NCBI RefSeq assembly: GCF_000017405.1
Contig: NC_009667.1
Location: forward strand, 1,784,001-1,848,000
Source: Brucella anthropi ATCC 49188
Lineage (GTDB): Bacteria; Pseudomonadota; Alphaproteobacteria; Rhizobiales; Rhizobiaceae
Reading direction: 5' to 3'
DNA: 64,000 nt
Shown here piece after piece: positions 34,096-42,991 of this stretch (the first letter of the stretch is position 1; every line of letters starts with the position of its first letter). Made by a program: the position numbers and the translations under genes. The notes below the pieces were generated by a model, which was given only the letters and a program-made list of their open reading frames with translations, was not told the origin of the DNA and ran no database searches.

Positions 34096-34755
34096 ATGAA
34101 AATTAAATTTGTTGTTGTTTGCGCCCTTGTTGGCGCGATGAGTTCGTTTGGCCTGAATCCAGCACTGAGTGCCCCTTCAACTGAACCGACCAACCTCGCA
34201 GCTCTCCTCAAGGCACGCCAGCAGAACAAGACTGCCGAGGCGGAAAAGCCAACCAAAGCGCCGAAGAAGGCATCGGTCGTCAGCCGCCGTGCGGCTCCGA
34301 CTGCCAAGAATTCTACGGGCAAGGGTTCTGCTGCTAAGCGTTCGCAGTCGAAGGACACGACTGCCCGTAACGCCAAGAGCGGCGGCGCTTATTCAAGCAT
34401 CATCAATCGTTACGCATCGACCTATGGCGTGCCTTCCGCACTTGCCCATGCGGTTGTGCGTCACGAAAGCAATTTCCAGCCGAATGTGCGTGGCAAGGCC
34501 GGTGAAATCGGCCTGATGCAGATCAAGCTCTCGACCGCACGTGGCCTCGGCTACACGGGTTCAGCCAAGGGTCTCTATGAGCCTTCCACGAACATCCAGT
34601 TCGGCATGAAGTATCTGGCCCAGGCGCAGAAGCTCGGCGGCGGCAGCACTTGCGGCACGATCCTGAAGTACAATGCCGGTCACGGCGCAAAGCGTATGAA
34701 CCCGACCTCGGCGAAATATTGCAGCTCGGTCAAGGCCTATATGCGCGCGCTCTGA
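34096..34755 (+). CDS. Lytic transglycosylase with SLT domain
   Basis: 219 residues. Signal peptide to about residue 26 (LSA), a Lys/Ala/Thr-rich disordered stretch to about 98, then an SLT domain: YGVPSALAHAVVRHESNFQPNVRGKAGEIGLMQIKLSTARGLGY, with catalytic Glu in RHESNF and the GEIGLMQI motif, and ILKYNAGHGAKRMNP. It cleaves peptidoglycan glycan strands in the periplasm. The basic disordered linker may bind wall polymer. Followed by a terminator and rnpB. Confidence 0.9.
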   Translation: MKIKFVVVCALVGAMSSFGLNPALSAPSTEPTNLAALLKARQQNKTAEAEKPTKAPKKASVVSRRAAPTAKNSTGKGSAAKRSQSKDTTARNAKSGGAYSSIINRYASTYGVPSALAHAVVRHESNFQPNVRGKAGEIGLMQIKLSTARGLGYTGSAKGLYEPSTNIQFGMKYLAQAQKLGGGSTCGTILKYNAGHGAKRMNPTSAKYCSSVKAYMRAL

Positions 34756-34826
34756 TGCATTTTCAGGATGCGAATGCAGATTTACGTCGGCGGTCGCGTA
34801 GAGTACAGGCCGCCTGATGTGAACGG

Positions 34827-34857
34827 AAAGCCGACAGTGGAGACACTGTCGGCTTTT
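34827..34857 (+). terminator. Intrinsic terminator of the SLT gene
   Basis: AAAGCCGACAGTG, GAGA loop, CACTGTCGGCTTTT: a long stem ending in T residues, 72 bases after the stop codon. Confidence 0.88.
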
Positions 34858-34930
34858 CTGTTTCCGGTGACTGCAGATTTTTTCCGGAATCCGGTTCCAC
34901 TGTTCCGCTATCGTTGCTATATGCGCGCTG

Positions 34931-35354
34931 TCAGTCGGTCGGGCAGCCGCGCTTGTCATATGCCGAAAGGCGGCAGGTGAGGAAAGTCCGGGCTCCATGG
35001 AAACACGATGCCGGGTAACGCCCGGCGGGGGTGACCCCAGGGAAAGTGCCACAGAAAGCAGACCGCCCCGTCTTCCGTACCGTTGCGCAACGAAACGGCA
35101 GGGATGACGGGGTAAGGGTGAAAGGGTGGGGTAAGAGCCCACCGCGTCTGCAGCAATGCAGACGGCACGGTAAACCCCATCGGGAGCAAAACCGAATAGG
35201 GACGGCGCGCTGGCTCGCAAGGGCCGGCAATCGGTTTCCGGATCAGCCGTCCGGGTGGGTTGCACGAGGCGGGTGGCGACATCCGTCCCAGATGAATGGC
35301 TGCCACGTCGGGCGAAAGCCCGGCCATACAGAACCCGGCTTACAGACCGACTGA
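34931..35354 (+). ncRNA. rnpB: RNase P RNA, bacterial type A
   Basis: About 424 bases. P1 is closed by TCAGTCGGTC at the start and GACCGACTGA at the end. The universally conserved core is present: GAGGAAAGTCCGGGCTCC (P4 5' strand and J3/4) near 34979, GGTAAACCCCATCGGGAGCA near 35170, AGATGAATGGCTGCC near 35290 and ACAGAACCCGGCTTACAGACC at the 3' end, where the AGAACCCGGCTTA block is the P4 3' strand. With the protein subunit (not in the window) it removes 5' leaders from tRNA precursors. Confidence 0.97.
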
Positions 35355-35364
35355 CAATTTTTTC

Positions 35365-35406
35365 TAGAGCGGCTTCTATTTTAAAAGAAGCGTTGGAACC
35401 GCTCCA
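35365..35406. repeat. Palindromic element after rnpB
   Basis: AGAGCGG ... CCGCTCC ends with an inner near-palindrome CTTCTATTTTAAAAGAAG. It resembles small dispersed palindromes of this order and may also act as rnpB terminator. Confidence 0.5.
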
Positions 35407-35563
35407 ACTGTTTGTGTTGTCGCATTGCCCTACGCAAAACCGTTTCATGTTTTTGCTGGAAATGCTCCTAATCGACTGCTTCAGCATTCAAACGCAAGAA
35501 ACGGATAGTTGCGTTACTGCCGGGACTTTAATTGGGACCTCCACGAAATCACGGAGGTTCAGT

Positions 35564-36313
35564 ATGTCCAGTTTGAAAGACAAGGTCGCAATCATCACCG
35601 GTGCATCGTCGGGAATAGGGCGGGCTGCTGCATTGCTTTTTGCCAGAGAGGGCGCAGCCATTGTGCTGAATGCTCGCGGACTTGCCGGTCTAGAACGTGT
35701 TGCGGAGGAGATCGCGGCGTTTGGCGGAAAGGCGCATTGTGTTGCTGGCGATGTCTCGGAAGCTGAAACGCATGAGGTACTTGCTGCGGCAGCGAAGGAT
35801 ACATTCGGCGGCCTTGATATAGCCGTCAACAATGCTGGCACGGTCGGCCCTATCGCGCCGCTTGCCGAAATCGCGCCCGATGATTGGGCGGGGGTGCTGG
35901 CAGGTAATCTGACCTCGGCGTTTATGGGAGCGAGATCACAAATCCCTCTGATGCTTGAAAGGGGTGGAGGCTCGATTGTCTTCACCTCGACATTTGTCGG
36001 CACGAGCGTCGGCATTCCGGGCATGTCGGTTTACGGAACCTCGAAGGCAGCTCTCATGGGTATGGTGAAGGGCATAACCGCCGATTACGGCGCCCGTGGT
36101 ATCCGGGCAAATGCGCTCTTGCCGGGTGGTGTCGATACGCCGATGGGCGGAGATGAAAAGCACAAGGAATGGGCTGCAGGCCTGCATGCGATGAAACGGA
36201 TCGCCCAGCCCGAAGAAATCGCTCAGGCCGCGCTGTTTCTGGCAGGCCCGATGTCGAGTTTTGTCGCGGGTTCGGCGCTTTACGCCGATGGCGGCAATGC
36301 GGCGGTGAAGTAA
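35564..36313 (+). CDS. SDR family oxidoreductase
   Basis: 249 residues from the ATG at 35564, which has GGAGG six bases upstream. Classical short-chain dehydrogenase: NAD(P) motif IITGASSGIGRAAALLF, NNAGTVGP, catalytic Ser in FTSTFVGTS and YxxxK in MSVYGTSKAALMG, and the C-terminal YADGGNAAVK. Arg at the end of strand 2 (LNARGLAGL) hints at NADP. Members act on many sugars, fatty acyl and aromatic substrates; none can be assigned. Confidence 0.9.
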   Translation: MSSLKDKVAIITGASSGIGRAAALLFAREGAAIVLNARGLAGLERVAEEIAAFGGKAHCVAGDVSEAETHEVLAAAAKDTFGGLDIAVNNAGTVGPIAPLAEIAPDDWAGVLAGNLTSAFMGARSQIPLMLERGGGSIVFTSTFVGTSVGIPGMSVYGTSKAALMGMVKGITADYGARGIRANALLPGGVDTPMGGDEKHKEWAAGLHAMKRIAQPEEIAQAALFLAGPMSSFVAGSALYADGGNAAVK

Positions 36314-36369
36314 AAGAATGGGCGGCTTCAAGATACGGAGCCGCCCATTCGAAAAGCCTCGGGAGGGGC

Positions 36370-37740
36370 TTAAATTGGCACGCCGGACAGGAAATCGTAG
36401 ATCAGCTTCATATTCAGCACGACGATGATTGCAGCGGTAATGGCAGCAAGCAACGTCACCCAGCGCGGCGCGACCAGCGATCCCATCTTCTTTTTCTCCG
36501 CCGTGAACATCACGAGTGGAATGACGGCAAAGGGTAGCTGAAGGCTCAACACGACCTGAGACAGGATCAGAAGCTCTGTCGTTCCCTGCGAACCGTACAT
36601 GATCGTCACGACGGCAGCGGGAACAATGGCCACGAAGCGGGTGATCGCACGGCGCAGCCACGGCTTCAGGCGAATATCGATGAAGCCTTCCATGACGATC
36701 TGTCCGGCCATCGTCGCGGTGATGGTCGAGTTCAGGCCACAGCACAGAAGCGCAATCGCAAAAAGCGTTGGCGCAAGGGCTGATCCCAGCAGCGGGTTCA
36801 AAAGAGCATGGGCCTTGTCGAGATCTTCGACCGCAGTATTGCCGGTGGCGTTGAAGCTTGCAGCAGCCAGGATCAGGATTGATGCATTGACCAGCAGCGC
36901 GAATGTCAGCGCAATGGTGGAATCCCATGTCGCAAAGCGTATGGCTTCGCGCTTTTCAGCGGTCGTGTGGCCGTAATCGCGTGTCTGGATGATGCCCGAA
37001 TGCAGATAGAGATTATGCGGCATGACCGTGGCGCCGATGATACCAAGGGCGATATAAAGCATGTCCGGATTGCGGATGATGTCGGTTGTTGGCGCAAAGC
37101 CCTTGATGACTGCGCCCCATTGCGGCTGCGCCATCAGAATCTGAATAAGGAAGCAGAGCGCAATCACGCCCAGAAGGGTGATGATGAGCGCCTCGACACG
37201 GCGAAATCCCTTGTTCTGGAGATAAAGAACCAGAAGCACATCGGCAGCAGTGATGATGACACCGATTTCCAGCGGAATGCCGAAGAGCAGGTTGAGGCCG
37301 ATGGCGGTGCCGATGACTTCCGCCAGATCGGTGGCGCAGATTGCCAGTTCGGCCAGGAACCAGAGCGGCCATGCGAGAAAGCGCGGATAGGCATCGCGGC
37401 AAGCCTGTGCCAGATCGCGGCCGGTTGCGACGGCAAGACGTGCGCAAAGCGCCTGCAGGAGCACGGCCATAAGATTGGACAGCAGCACAACGGATAGCAA
37501 CGTATAGCCGAAGCGAGAGCCACCAGCGAGCGAGGTGGCCCAATTGCCGGGGTCCATATAGCCAACGGCTACCAGATAGCCGGGACCGAAGAAGGAAAGT
37601 GCGCGACGGAACTTTGAACCTGAACGATTGACTCGGATCGAGCGGTGGACATCGGACATGGATGCTTCGCCGCGATCACGTCGCCAGCCTTCAAATGTTA
37701 CTTCGCCAGCGCCGGAGGGGCCTGCTCCATGGGGTGCCAT
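36370..37740 (-). CDS. mntH: Manganese transporter MntH (NRAMP family)
   Basis: 456 residues from the ATG at 37740. Proton-coupled Mn2+ importer with eleven membrane segments. NRAMP hallmarks: [22 protein letters not shown] (helix 1 metal site DPGN), [23 protein letters not shown] (helix 3), and [19 protein letters not shown] (helix 6 MPH motif). The N-terminal [19 protein letters not shown] is also seen in rhizobial MntH, so the start lies before it rather than at the internal Met. A Mur-type palindrome lies 28 bases upstream. Manganese import supports oxidative stress resistance and, in Brucella, virulence. Confidence 0.95.
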   Translation of the reverse strand: MAPHGAGPSGAGEVTFEGWRRDRGEASMSDVHRSIRVNRSGSKFRRALSFFGPGYLVAVGYMDPGNWATSLAGGSRFGYTLLSVVLLSNLMAVLLQALCARLAVATGRDLAQACRDAYPRFLAWPLWFLAELAICATDLAEVIGTAIGLNLLFGIPLEIGVIITAADVLLVLYLQNKGFRRVEALIITLLGVIALCFLIQILMAQPQWGAVIKGFAPTTDIIRNPDMLYIALGIIGATVMPHNLYLHSGIIQTRDYGHTTAEKREAIRFATWDSTIALTFALLVNASILILAAASFNATGNTAVEDLDKAHALLNPLLGSALAPTLFAIALLCCGLNSTITATMAGQIVMEGFIDIRLKPWLRRAITRFVAIVPAAVVTIMYGSQGTTELLILSQVVLSLQLPFAVIPLVMFTAEKKKMGSLVAPRWVTLLAAITAAIIVVLNMKLIYDFLSGVPI

Positions 37741-37767
37741 ACTCAATGCCTTGGGTGTTTATGCAGT

Positions 37768-37782
37768 TGCAAACTATTTGCA
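37768..37782. promoter_or_regulatory. mntH: Candidate Mur (Fur-family) operator of mntH
   Basis: Perfect palindrome TGCAAA-CTA-TTTGCA, 28 bases before the mntH ATG, positioned to cover its promoter. Alphaproteobacterial Mur represses mntH under manganese sufficiency through TGCAAA/TTTGCA-type sites. Confidence 0.75.
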
Positions 37783-37823
37783 TTAAATATGCCAATGATG
37801 GGAGGGCGTCAACCGGGGGCGGG

Positions 37824-37850
37824 GCATCACAAATCATAAGCTTGTGATGC
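37824..37850. promoter_or_regulatory. Inverted repeat in the mntH-rsmH spacer
   Basis: GCATCACAA, nine bases, TTGTGATGC: a perfect 9-bp dyad. Without a T tract it is unlikely to be a terminator; it may be an operator for a dimeric regulator, target unknown. Confidence 0.45.
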
Positions 37851-38087
37851 ATAGTGTGTGGGTCCATCGCATTTGGATTGAAGCAAATGTCCGTTTTCGG
37901 GCAACTGCTGAGCGCAAACCGCCTTCAAAAAATCCCTGTTGAAAATTATGGGGCTGGCACAGTTCTGTAGAAGTGCTGAGCCAAAGGATAACGCTTCATT
38001 AAGCTTAATATCCGATAACTGACGAACGAATCCGCCATGTCGCCACGTTGACGGCAAATGGGCGGAATCCGCAAGCAAAACACGAAA

Positions 38088-38136
38088 GCATGTTTCCTGA
38101 AGTTGGGAACCGATTTTGGAACAAAACATGCGTGAA
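38088..38136. repeat. Short palindromic repeat, family 2 copy
   Basis: Bounded by inverted GCATGTTTCC and AAAACATGC with the core AGTTGGGAACCGATTTTGG, a diverged member of the family at 10427, 15583 and 24341. It lies 60 bases before rsmH. Confidence 0.65.
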
Positions 38137-38197
38137 AACAAAAGATTGAAGCGCGAGACGCTTTAAAAACGGGCCAAGTACCCGGGAAAGGATCGGA

Positions 38198-39241
38198 ATG
38201 ATGGCAAGCCTCGGCGGAGACAATTCTCAAGCCGAAGGGGCTGAAGTCCGTCACGTTCCGGTGCTGATCGCCGAAGTGATCGACGCCCTGAAGCCTGTAT
38301 CTGGCGCAGTGATTGTCGATGGGACATTCGGTGCTGGCGGGTATACGCGTCGCATACTGGAAGCGGGAGCGGACGTGATCGCGATTGACCGCGATCCGAC
38401 CGCAATCGAAGCCGGGCGGGCGATGGAAAAGCAGTTTCCGGGCCGGCTCGATCTGGTCGAGTCCCGGTTCTCTGCTCTTGATGAAGCAGTCTCGAAGGTT
38501 AAGGGAGCAGGCAGCAAGGTGGACGGCGTTGTGCTCGATATTGGCGTATCGTCGATGCAGATCGATGAGGCCGAGCGCGGCTTTTCCTTCCAGAAGGATG
38601 GTCCGCTCGACATGCGCATGTCGAAAAAAGGACCAAGCGCTGCCGATGTGGTGAACCGTCTCAAGACCGGTGATCTTGCCCGCATCTTCAATTTTCTGGG
38701 CGAAGAGCGCCATGCAGGCCGCATTGCACGCATGATCGACAAGCGCCGGACCGCACAGCCTTTCACGCGTACGCTCGATCTTGCCAATGCCATCGAAACG
38801 CTGGTGGGACGCAATCCGAAGGATCGCATCCATCCGGCGACGCGGGTTTTTCAGGCGCTGCGGGTCTATGTGAATGACGAGTTGGGCGAACTGGCGCGGG
38901 CGTTGCTTGCTGCCGAACGCATCCTGAAACCGGGCGGCCGGCTGGTTGTCGTGACCTTCCATTCGCTCGAAGACCGCATGGTGAAGCGCTATTTCGCTGA
39001 CCGCGCCGGCGGTAGTGCCGGATCGCGTCATCTGCCGGAAACACATGTCCGTCTGCCGAGCTTTACGCCCGCGGTCAAGGGCGCTGTTGGCCCGACCGCA
39101 GAGGAAGAAGAACGAAATCCACGTGCGCGCTCGGCGAAGCTGCGCGCTGGAATAAGGACGGAAAATCCGCCACTGGAAGACGATTTATCGCTTTTCGGAC
39201 TGCCCAAACTGCCCGAGACGAACGAACTGGCCCGGAGTTGA
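38198..39241 (+). CDS. rsmH: 16S rRNA m4C1402 methyltransferase RsmH (MraW)
   Basis: 347 residues. N4-methylates C1402 of 16S rRNA. SAM-binding domain [22 protein letters not shown] and [11 protein letters not shown]; family signature [32 protein letters not shown]; end [18 protein letters not shown] and the C-terminal [16 protein letters not shown]. First gene of the dcw cluster here. ATG at 38198 (or the next codon), GGAAAGGATCGGA upstream. The cluster runs on without terminators through murB. Confidence 0.96.
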   Translation: MMASLGGDNSQAEGAEVRHVPVLIAEVIDALKPVSGAVIVDGTFGAGGYTRRILEAGADVIAIDRDPTAIEAGRAMEKQFPGRLDLVESRFSALDEAVSKVKGAGSKVDGVVLDIGVSSMQIDEAERGFSFQKDGPLDMRMSKKGPSAADVVNRLKTGDLARIFNFLGEERHAGRIARMIDKRRTAQPFTRTLDLANAIETLVGRNPKDRIHPATRVFQALRVYVNDELGELARALLAAERILKPGGRLVVVTFHSLEDRMVKRYFADRAGGSAGSRHLPETHVRLPSFTPAVKGAVGPTAEEEERNPRARSAKLRAGIRTENPPLEDDLSLFGLPKLPETNELARS

Positions 39242-39245
39242 ACGA

Positions 39246-39647
39246 GTGCTGCGTACTTTCGACATCATCATGATAGCGGCGATGCTGGTGGCGGCGACCG
39301 TCACCTACACGATCAAATATGACGCGGAAAAGCAGATCGCGGTGATCGCCAAGCTGAAGCGACAGATCGACTCCGAAAAGGACACGATCACGCTCTTGCG
39401 CGCCGACTGGGCATTGATGACCCAGCCTGGTCGCCTGCAAAGTCTCGTTGGTGTCTACGAAAAGGAACTCAACCTCCAGCCGATCGAAGCCGAACAGCTT
39501 GTGCTGGGTGTCCACGAAATTCCGGAACGTCCGGTTGACGATATCCAGAAGATCATCTCCGGCAGCGACGAACTGCTTGCAAGCGGCGTGCTTGAAAAGG
39601 ATGCCATCACGACCGGCAGCGTCAAGAAAAGCGGGGCGAGGCACTGA
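39246..39647 (+). CDS. ftsL: Cell division protein FtsL
   Basis: 133 residues from a GTG at 39246, four bases after rsmH. One membrane segment near residues 3-22 (TFDIIMIAAMLVAATVTYTIKY), then a periplasmic coiled-coil stretch (EKQIAVIAKLKRQIDSEKDTITLLRADWALMTQPGRLQSLV), and a disordered tail. FtsL links FtsB/FtsQ to FtsW-FtsI in the divisome. FtsL is poorly conserved; the call relies on position and topology, and the AdWAlltqPxRL motif fits the family. Confidence 0.88.
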   Translation: MLRTFDIIMIAAMLVAATVTYTIKYDAEKQIAVIAKLKRQIDSEKDTITLLRADWALMTQPGRLQSLVGVYEKELNLQPIEAEQLVLGVHEIPERPVDDIQKIISGSDELLASGVLEKDAITTGSVKKSGARH

Positions 39648-39649
39648 TC

Positions 39650-41464
39650 ATGCGGCTGAGACTTTTCGGGAAAAAGAATATGCAGGCAGATGACGGTGTT
39701 GAGCCGGTTGGCGATGAAAAGCTGGCCGGCAACATGGCGTTTGTCGGCTCGCGCAAAAAGCATGGCAACCGCGCGCGCAATCGTCTCTGGATGGCGATCG
39801 CCTGCTTTGTCGGCATCTATGGTGTGATGGGTGGCAAGCTCATCTATTTCGGTGTCATCGGCGGCGAAAATGAGGATAATGCAGGCCCGGCGGTTCACCA
39901 GCTCGCGTCGCGCCCGGATATTCTCGACCGTAACGGCGAAATCCTCGCGACCGACATCAAGACTGCTTCGCTCTATGCGGAGCCGCGCAAGATCGTCGAT
40001 CCCGACGAAACCATCGAAATGCTGTCGACGGTGCTGCCCGATCTTGATTGGGAAGCGACATATAAGCGTTTGAAAAGTGGCGCCGGTTTCGTCTGGATCA
40101 AGCGTGGACTGACGCCCCGCCAGCAGAGCCAGATCATGGCGCTCGGCGTGCCGGGCATCGGCTTCCGTACGGAAAAGCGCCGCTTCTATCCGGGTGGCCC
40201 GACCGCGTCGCATATCCTCGGTCTCGTCAATGTCGACAATCAGGGCATTGCGGGCATGGAGAAATATATCGACAGTCAGGGGCTGACCGATCTGCGTTCT
40301 GTCGGCCTTGCGACCGGACAGTCGCTGGAGCCGGTGCGCCTCTCGATCGATATTCGTGTACAGCACATCATGCGTGACGTACTCGTCAAGGCCATGGAAC
40401 GCTACCGGGCAATTGCTGCCGGTGCTGTGGTGCTGAACGTCAAGACCGGCGAAGTGATCGCCATGGCATCGGTGCCGGATTTTGATCCGAACAACCCGGT
40501 CCATGCTCTGGACAAGGACCGCCTGAACCGCATGTCGGCAGGCACCTATGAAATGGGTTCGACCATCAAGAGCTTTACCACGGCGATGGCGCTCGATTCC
40601 GGTAAGTTCAACCTGCAGTCGAAACTCGATGCCAGCCGTCCGCTGGTGTTCGGTCGCCAGACGATCCGTGACTTCCACGGCAAGGGCCGCTGGTTGACGC
40701 TGCCGGAAGTCTTCATCTTCTCGTCTAATATCGGTTCGGGCCGCGAGGCGGATGCCGTTGGCATTGAAGGCCATCGCGCATTCCTGAAGAAGATCGGCCT
40801 TCTCGACCGCATGCAGACGGAGTTGCCGGAAGTGGCGCGTCCCGTTGAACCGCGTGTGTGGAAGAAGGTCCATTCGATGACCATTTCGTTCGGCCACGGC
40901 ATGATGACGACGCCGTTGCAGACGGCGGTCGGTGCGGCTGCGCTGATGAATGGCGGCAAGCTGATGGAGCCGACTTTCCTGATGCGCACGCAGGCTCAGG
41001 CTGATCAGGTGGCCAAGCAGGTCATTCATCCACAGGTTTCTGCGGATATGCGTTACCTCTATCGCCTCAATGCGACCGCCCAGGGCGGCTCCGGCAAGCG
41101 GGCCACTGTTCCGGGCTATCGCGTCGGCGGCAAGACCGGTACGGCGGAAAAGGTGGTGCATGGCCGCTATTCGAAGGATGTGCGCTTCAACGCATTTCTG
41201 GCGTCATTTCCGATGGATGATCCGACCTATGTCGTGCTGACCATCATCGACGAGCCGAAGCCGGAAGAAGGCAAGTTCAGCGCAACCGCGGGTCTCAATG
41301 CAGCACCGATGGTTTCGGAGATCATCCGCCGGTCTGCTTCGTTCCTCGGCGTGAAGCCCGATTTCCAACTCGAAGCCCAGCCAGCAATGGTTAGCAATTT
41401 AAGCGGCAAGCCTGATTTTCAACAGGAAGTGCCGCCAGCAATGGTTTCCAACGAATACGACTGA
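39650..41464 (+). CDS. ftsI: Septal peptidoglycan transpeptidase FtsI (PBP3)
   Basis: 604 residues. One N-terminal membrane segment (about 45-65), a PBP dimer domain (RPDILDRNGEILATDI), and the transpeptidase with SxxK in YEMGSTIKSFTTAMAL, SxN in FSSNIGSG, and KTGTA in VGGKTGTAEKV. It crosslinks septal wall with FtsW. The last 36 residues are two tandem copies of an 18-residue unit beginning KPDFQ (41354-41407 and 41408-41461), beyond the normal end of the domain. ATG at 39650, two bases after ftsL. Confidence 0.96.
   Translation: MRLRLFGKKNMQADDGVEPVGDEKLAGNMAFVGSRKKHGNRARNRLWMAIACFVGIYGVMGGKLIYFGVIGGENEDNAGPAVHQLASRPDILDRNGEILATDIKTASLYAEPRKIVDPDETIEMLSTVLPDLDWEATYKRLKSGAGFVWIKRGLTPRQQSQIMALGVPGIGFRTEKRRFYPGGPTASHILGLVNVDNQGIAGMEKYIDSQGLTDLRSVGLATGQSLEPVRLSIDIRVQHIMRDVLVKAMERYRAIAAGAVVLNVKTGEVIAMASVPDFDPNNPVHALDKDRLNRMSAGTYEMGSTIKSFTTAMALDSGKFNLQSKLDASRPLVFGRQTIRDFHGKGRWLTLPEVFIFSSNIGSGREADAVGIEGHRAFLKKIGLLDRMQTELPEVARPVEPRVWKKVHSMTISFGHGMMTTPLQTAVGAAALMNGGKLMEPTFLMRTQAQADQVAKQVIHPQVSADMRYLYRLNATAQGGSGKRATVPGYRVGGKTGTAEKVVHGRYSKDVRFNAFLASFPMDDPTYVVLTIIDEPKPEEGKFSATAGLNAAPMVSEIIRRSASFLGVKPDFQLEAQPAMVSNLSGKPDFQQEVPPAMVSNEYD
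41354..41461 (+). repeat. ftsI: 54-base tandem duplication at the end of ftsI
   Basis: Two in-frame 54-base units encode KPDFQLEAQPAMVSNLSG and KPDFQQEVPPAMVSNEYD. Third-position differences between units show the duplication is not recent. Confidence 0.85.
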
Positions 41465-41518
41465 TTCGCATAAAGCAGCCCTTGCAGCGAAACGCGCACA
41501 ACTGAATCTGGATTTGGT

Positions 41519-42991
41519 ATGACCATGAAACTGAAGGAAATCGCTCTCTTTAAGGAACTGGCCTCCGGCGATGCCGGTGAGGTGGAGATCACCGGCGTCA
41601 CGTCGGACTCCCGCAAGGTCGAACGCGGTTTTCTTTTCGCAGCGTTGAAAGGCGTGAAAGCAGACGGTGCGGCTTTTGTCGCCGATGCCGTCAAGCGCGG
41701 CGCCAGCGCCATCATCGCAGGCAAGGATACGGCTATCGCTGACGCAGGCGTCCCGGTTCTTCATGTCGATGATCCCCGCCTTGCATTGGCAGTAGCTGCG
41801 GCGCAGTTCTATGGCAAGCAGCCACAAGTTATGGTTGCAGTTACAGGCACCAGCGGCAAGACTTCCGTCGCGTCCTTTACCCGGCAGATTTGGGCCTATG
41901 CCGGTTTTCCGGCGGCGAATATCGGCACGACCGGCGTGTTTTCGCCGACGCGCAGCGACTATAATTCGCTGACAACACCCGATCCGGTGGAGTTGCATCG
42001 TGTTCTGGCAGAGCTTGCCGATGAAGGCGTGACCCATGCGGCCATGGAAGCCTCATCGCATGGCCTTGATCAGCGTCGTCTCGATGGTGTCAAGCTCGCT
42101 GCCGGTGCGTTTACCAATCTCGGTCGTGACCATATGGATTATCACGCGACCATCGAGGAATATCTTGGCGCGAAGATGCGTCTCTTCAACACGCTTTTGC
42201 CGAAGGGTGCGCCAGCCATCATCTTCTCCGACGATCATTTCTCGGCGCAGGCCATCGAGGCGGCGACGCTTGCTGGATGCGACGTGAAGACGGTCGGACG
42301 AAAAGGCAATTTCATTGCTCTCAAGCGGGTCGAGCACGAGCGTTTCCGCCAGCATGTCGAAGTGCGCATCGGCGATGAGATTTTTGAGATCGAACTGCCG
42401 CTCGCCGGAGATTTTCAGGTCGCAAATGCGCTGGTTGCCGCAGGGCTTGCCATGGTTACGGGCGTTCCGGCTGCGGCTGCAATGCGTGCCTTGGCGCTCC
42501 TCAAAGGCGCACCGGGACGGCTCGATCTCGTCGGTGCGACGGAAGATGGCGCTCCAGCCTATGTCGATTACGCCCATAAGCCTGAGGCGTTGGAAAATGT
42601 TCTGACTTCGGTGCGTCCGTTCACGACGGGCCGGGTGATCGTGGTCTTCGGTTGTGGCGGCGACCGCGACAAGGGAAAGCGTCCGATCATGGGCGAAATC
42701 GCCTCGCGACTGGCGGATGTGGCAATCGTCACGGACGACAATCCGCGCTCGGAGGTTCCAGCCCAAATCCGCTCGGAAATCATGGCAGCAGCGCCGGGCG
42801 CGACCGAAATTGGTGATCGTCGAGAGGCTATCTTTACCGCTGTTTCCATGATGCAGGCGGGCGATACGCTGGTCGTTGCAGGCAAGGGGCATGAAGAGGG
42901 CCAGATTGTCGGCAGCATTACCTTGCCGTTCTCTGATCATGCGGAAGTTGCAGCAGCACTTGCTGCCCGCCTTGAGGAGCGCTCGGAATGA
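41519..42991 (+). CDS. murE: UDP-MurNAc-L-Ala-D-Glu:meso-diaminopimelate ligase MurE
   Basis: 490 residues. Adds meso-DAP to the precursor. ATP-binding loop [27 protein letters not shown]-type region at [11 protein letters not shown]-terminal [19 protein letters not shown] and the DDNPRSE motif that selects meso-DAP over lysine. Start ATG at 41519, 55 bases after ftsI. Overlaps murF by four bases. Confidence 0.97.
   Translation: MTMKLKEIALFKELASGDAGEVEITGVTSDSRKVERGFLFAALKGVKADGAAFVADAVKRGASAIIAGKDTAIADAGVPVLHVDDPRLALAVAAAQFYGKQPQVMVAVTGTSGKTSVASFTRQIWAYAGFPAANIGTTGVFSPTRSDYNSLTTPDPVELHRVLAELADEGVTHAAMEASSHGLDQRRLDGVKLAAGAFTNLGRDHMDYHATIEEYLGAKMRLFNTLLPKGAPAIIFSDDHFSAQAIEAATLAGCDVKTVGRKGNFIALKRVEHERFRQHVEVRIGDEIFEIELPLAGDFQVANALVAAGLAMVTGVPAAAAMRALALLKGAPGRLDLVGATEDGAPAYVDYAHKPEALENVLTSVRPFTTGRVIVVFGCGGDRDKGKRPIMGEIASRLADVAIVTDDNPRSEVPAQIRSEIMAAAPGATEIGDRREAIFTAVSMMQAGDTLVVAGKGHEEGQIVGSITLPFSDHAEVAAALAARLEERSE

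Larger units (their letters stand above)
37741..38197. other. Divergent region between mntH and rsmH, 457 bases, without mraZ
   Basis: Holds the mntH promoter and Mur site, an inverted repeat at 37824-37850 (GCATCACAA with TTGTGATGC), a family 2 repeat at 38088-38136, and presumably the dcw promoter. No open frame on the + strand could encode MraZ (about 145 residues), which precedes rsmH in many bacteria. Confidence 0.6.

Noticed and set aside
34561..35487. 308-codon minus-strand frame across rnpB
   Set aside because: It runs antisense through the RNase P RNA and the SLT gene end and has no protein features.
39455..41161. 568-codon minus-strand frame opposite ftsI
   Set aside because: Shadow of ftsI; long antisense frames are common in GC-rich genes and this one has no recognisable motif.
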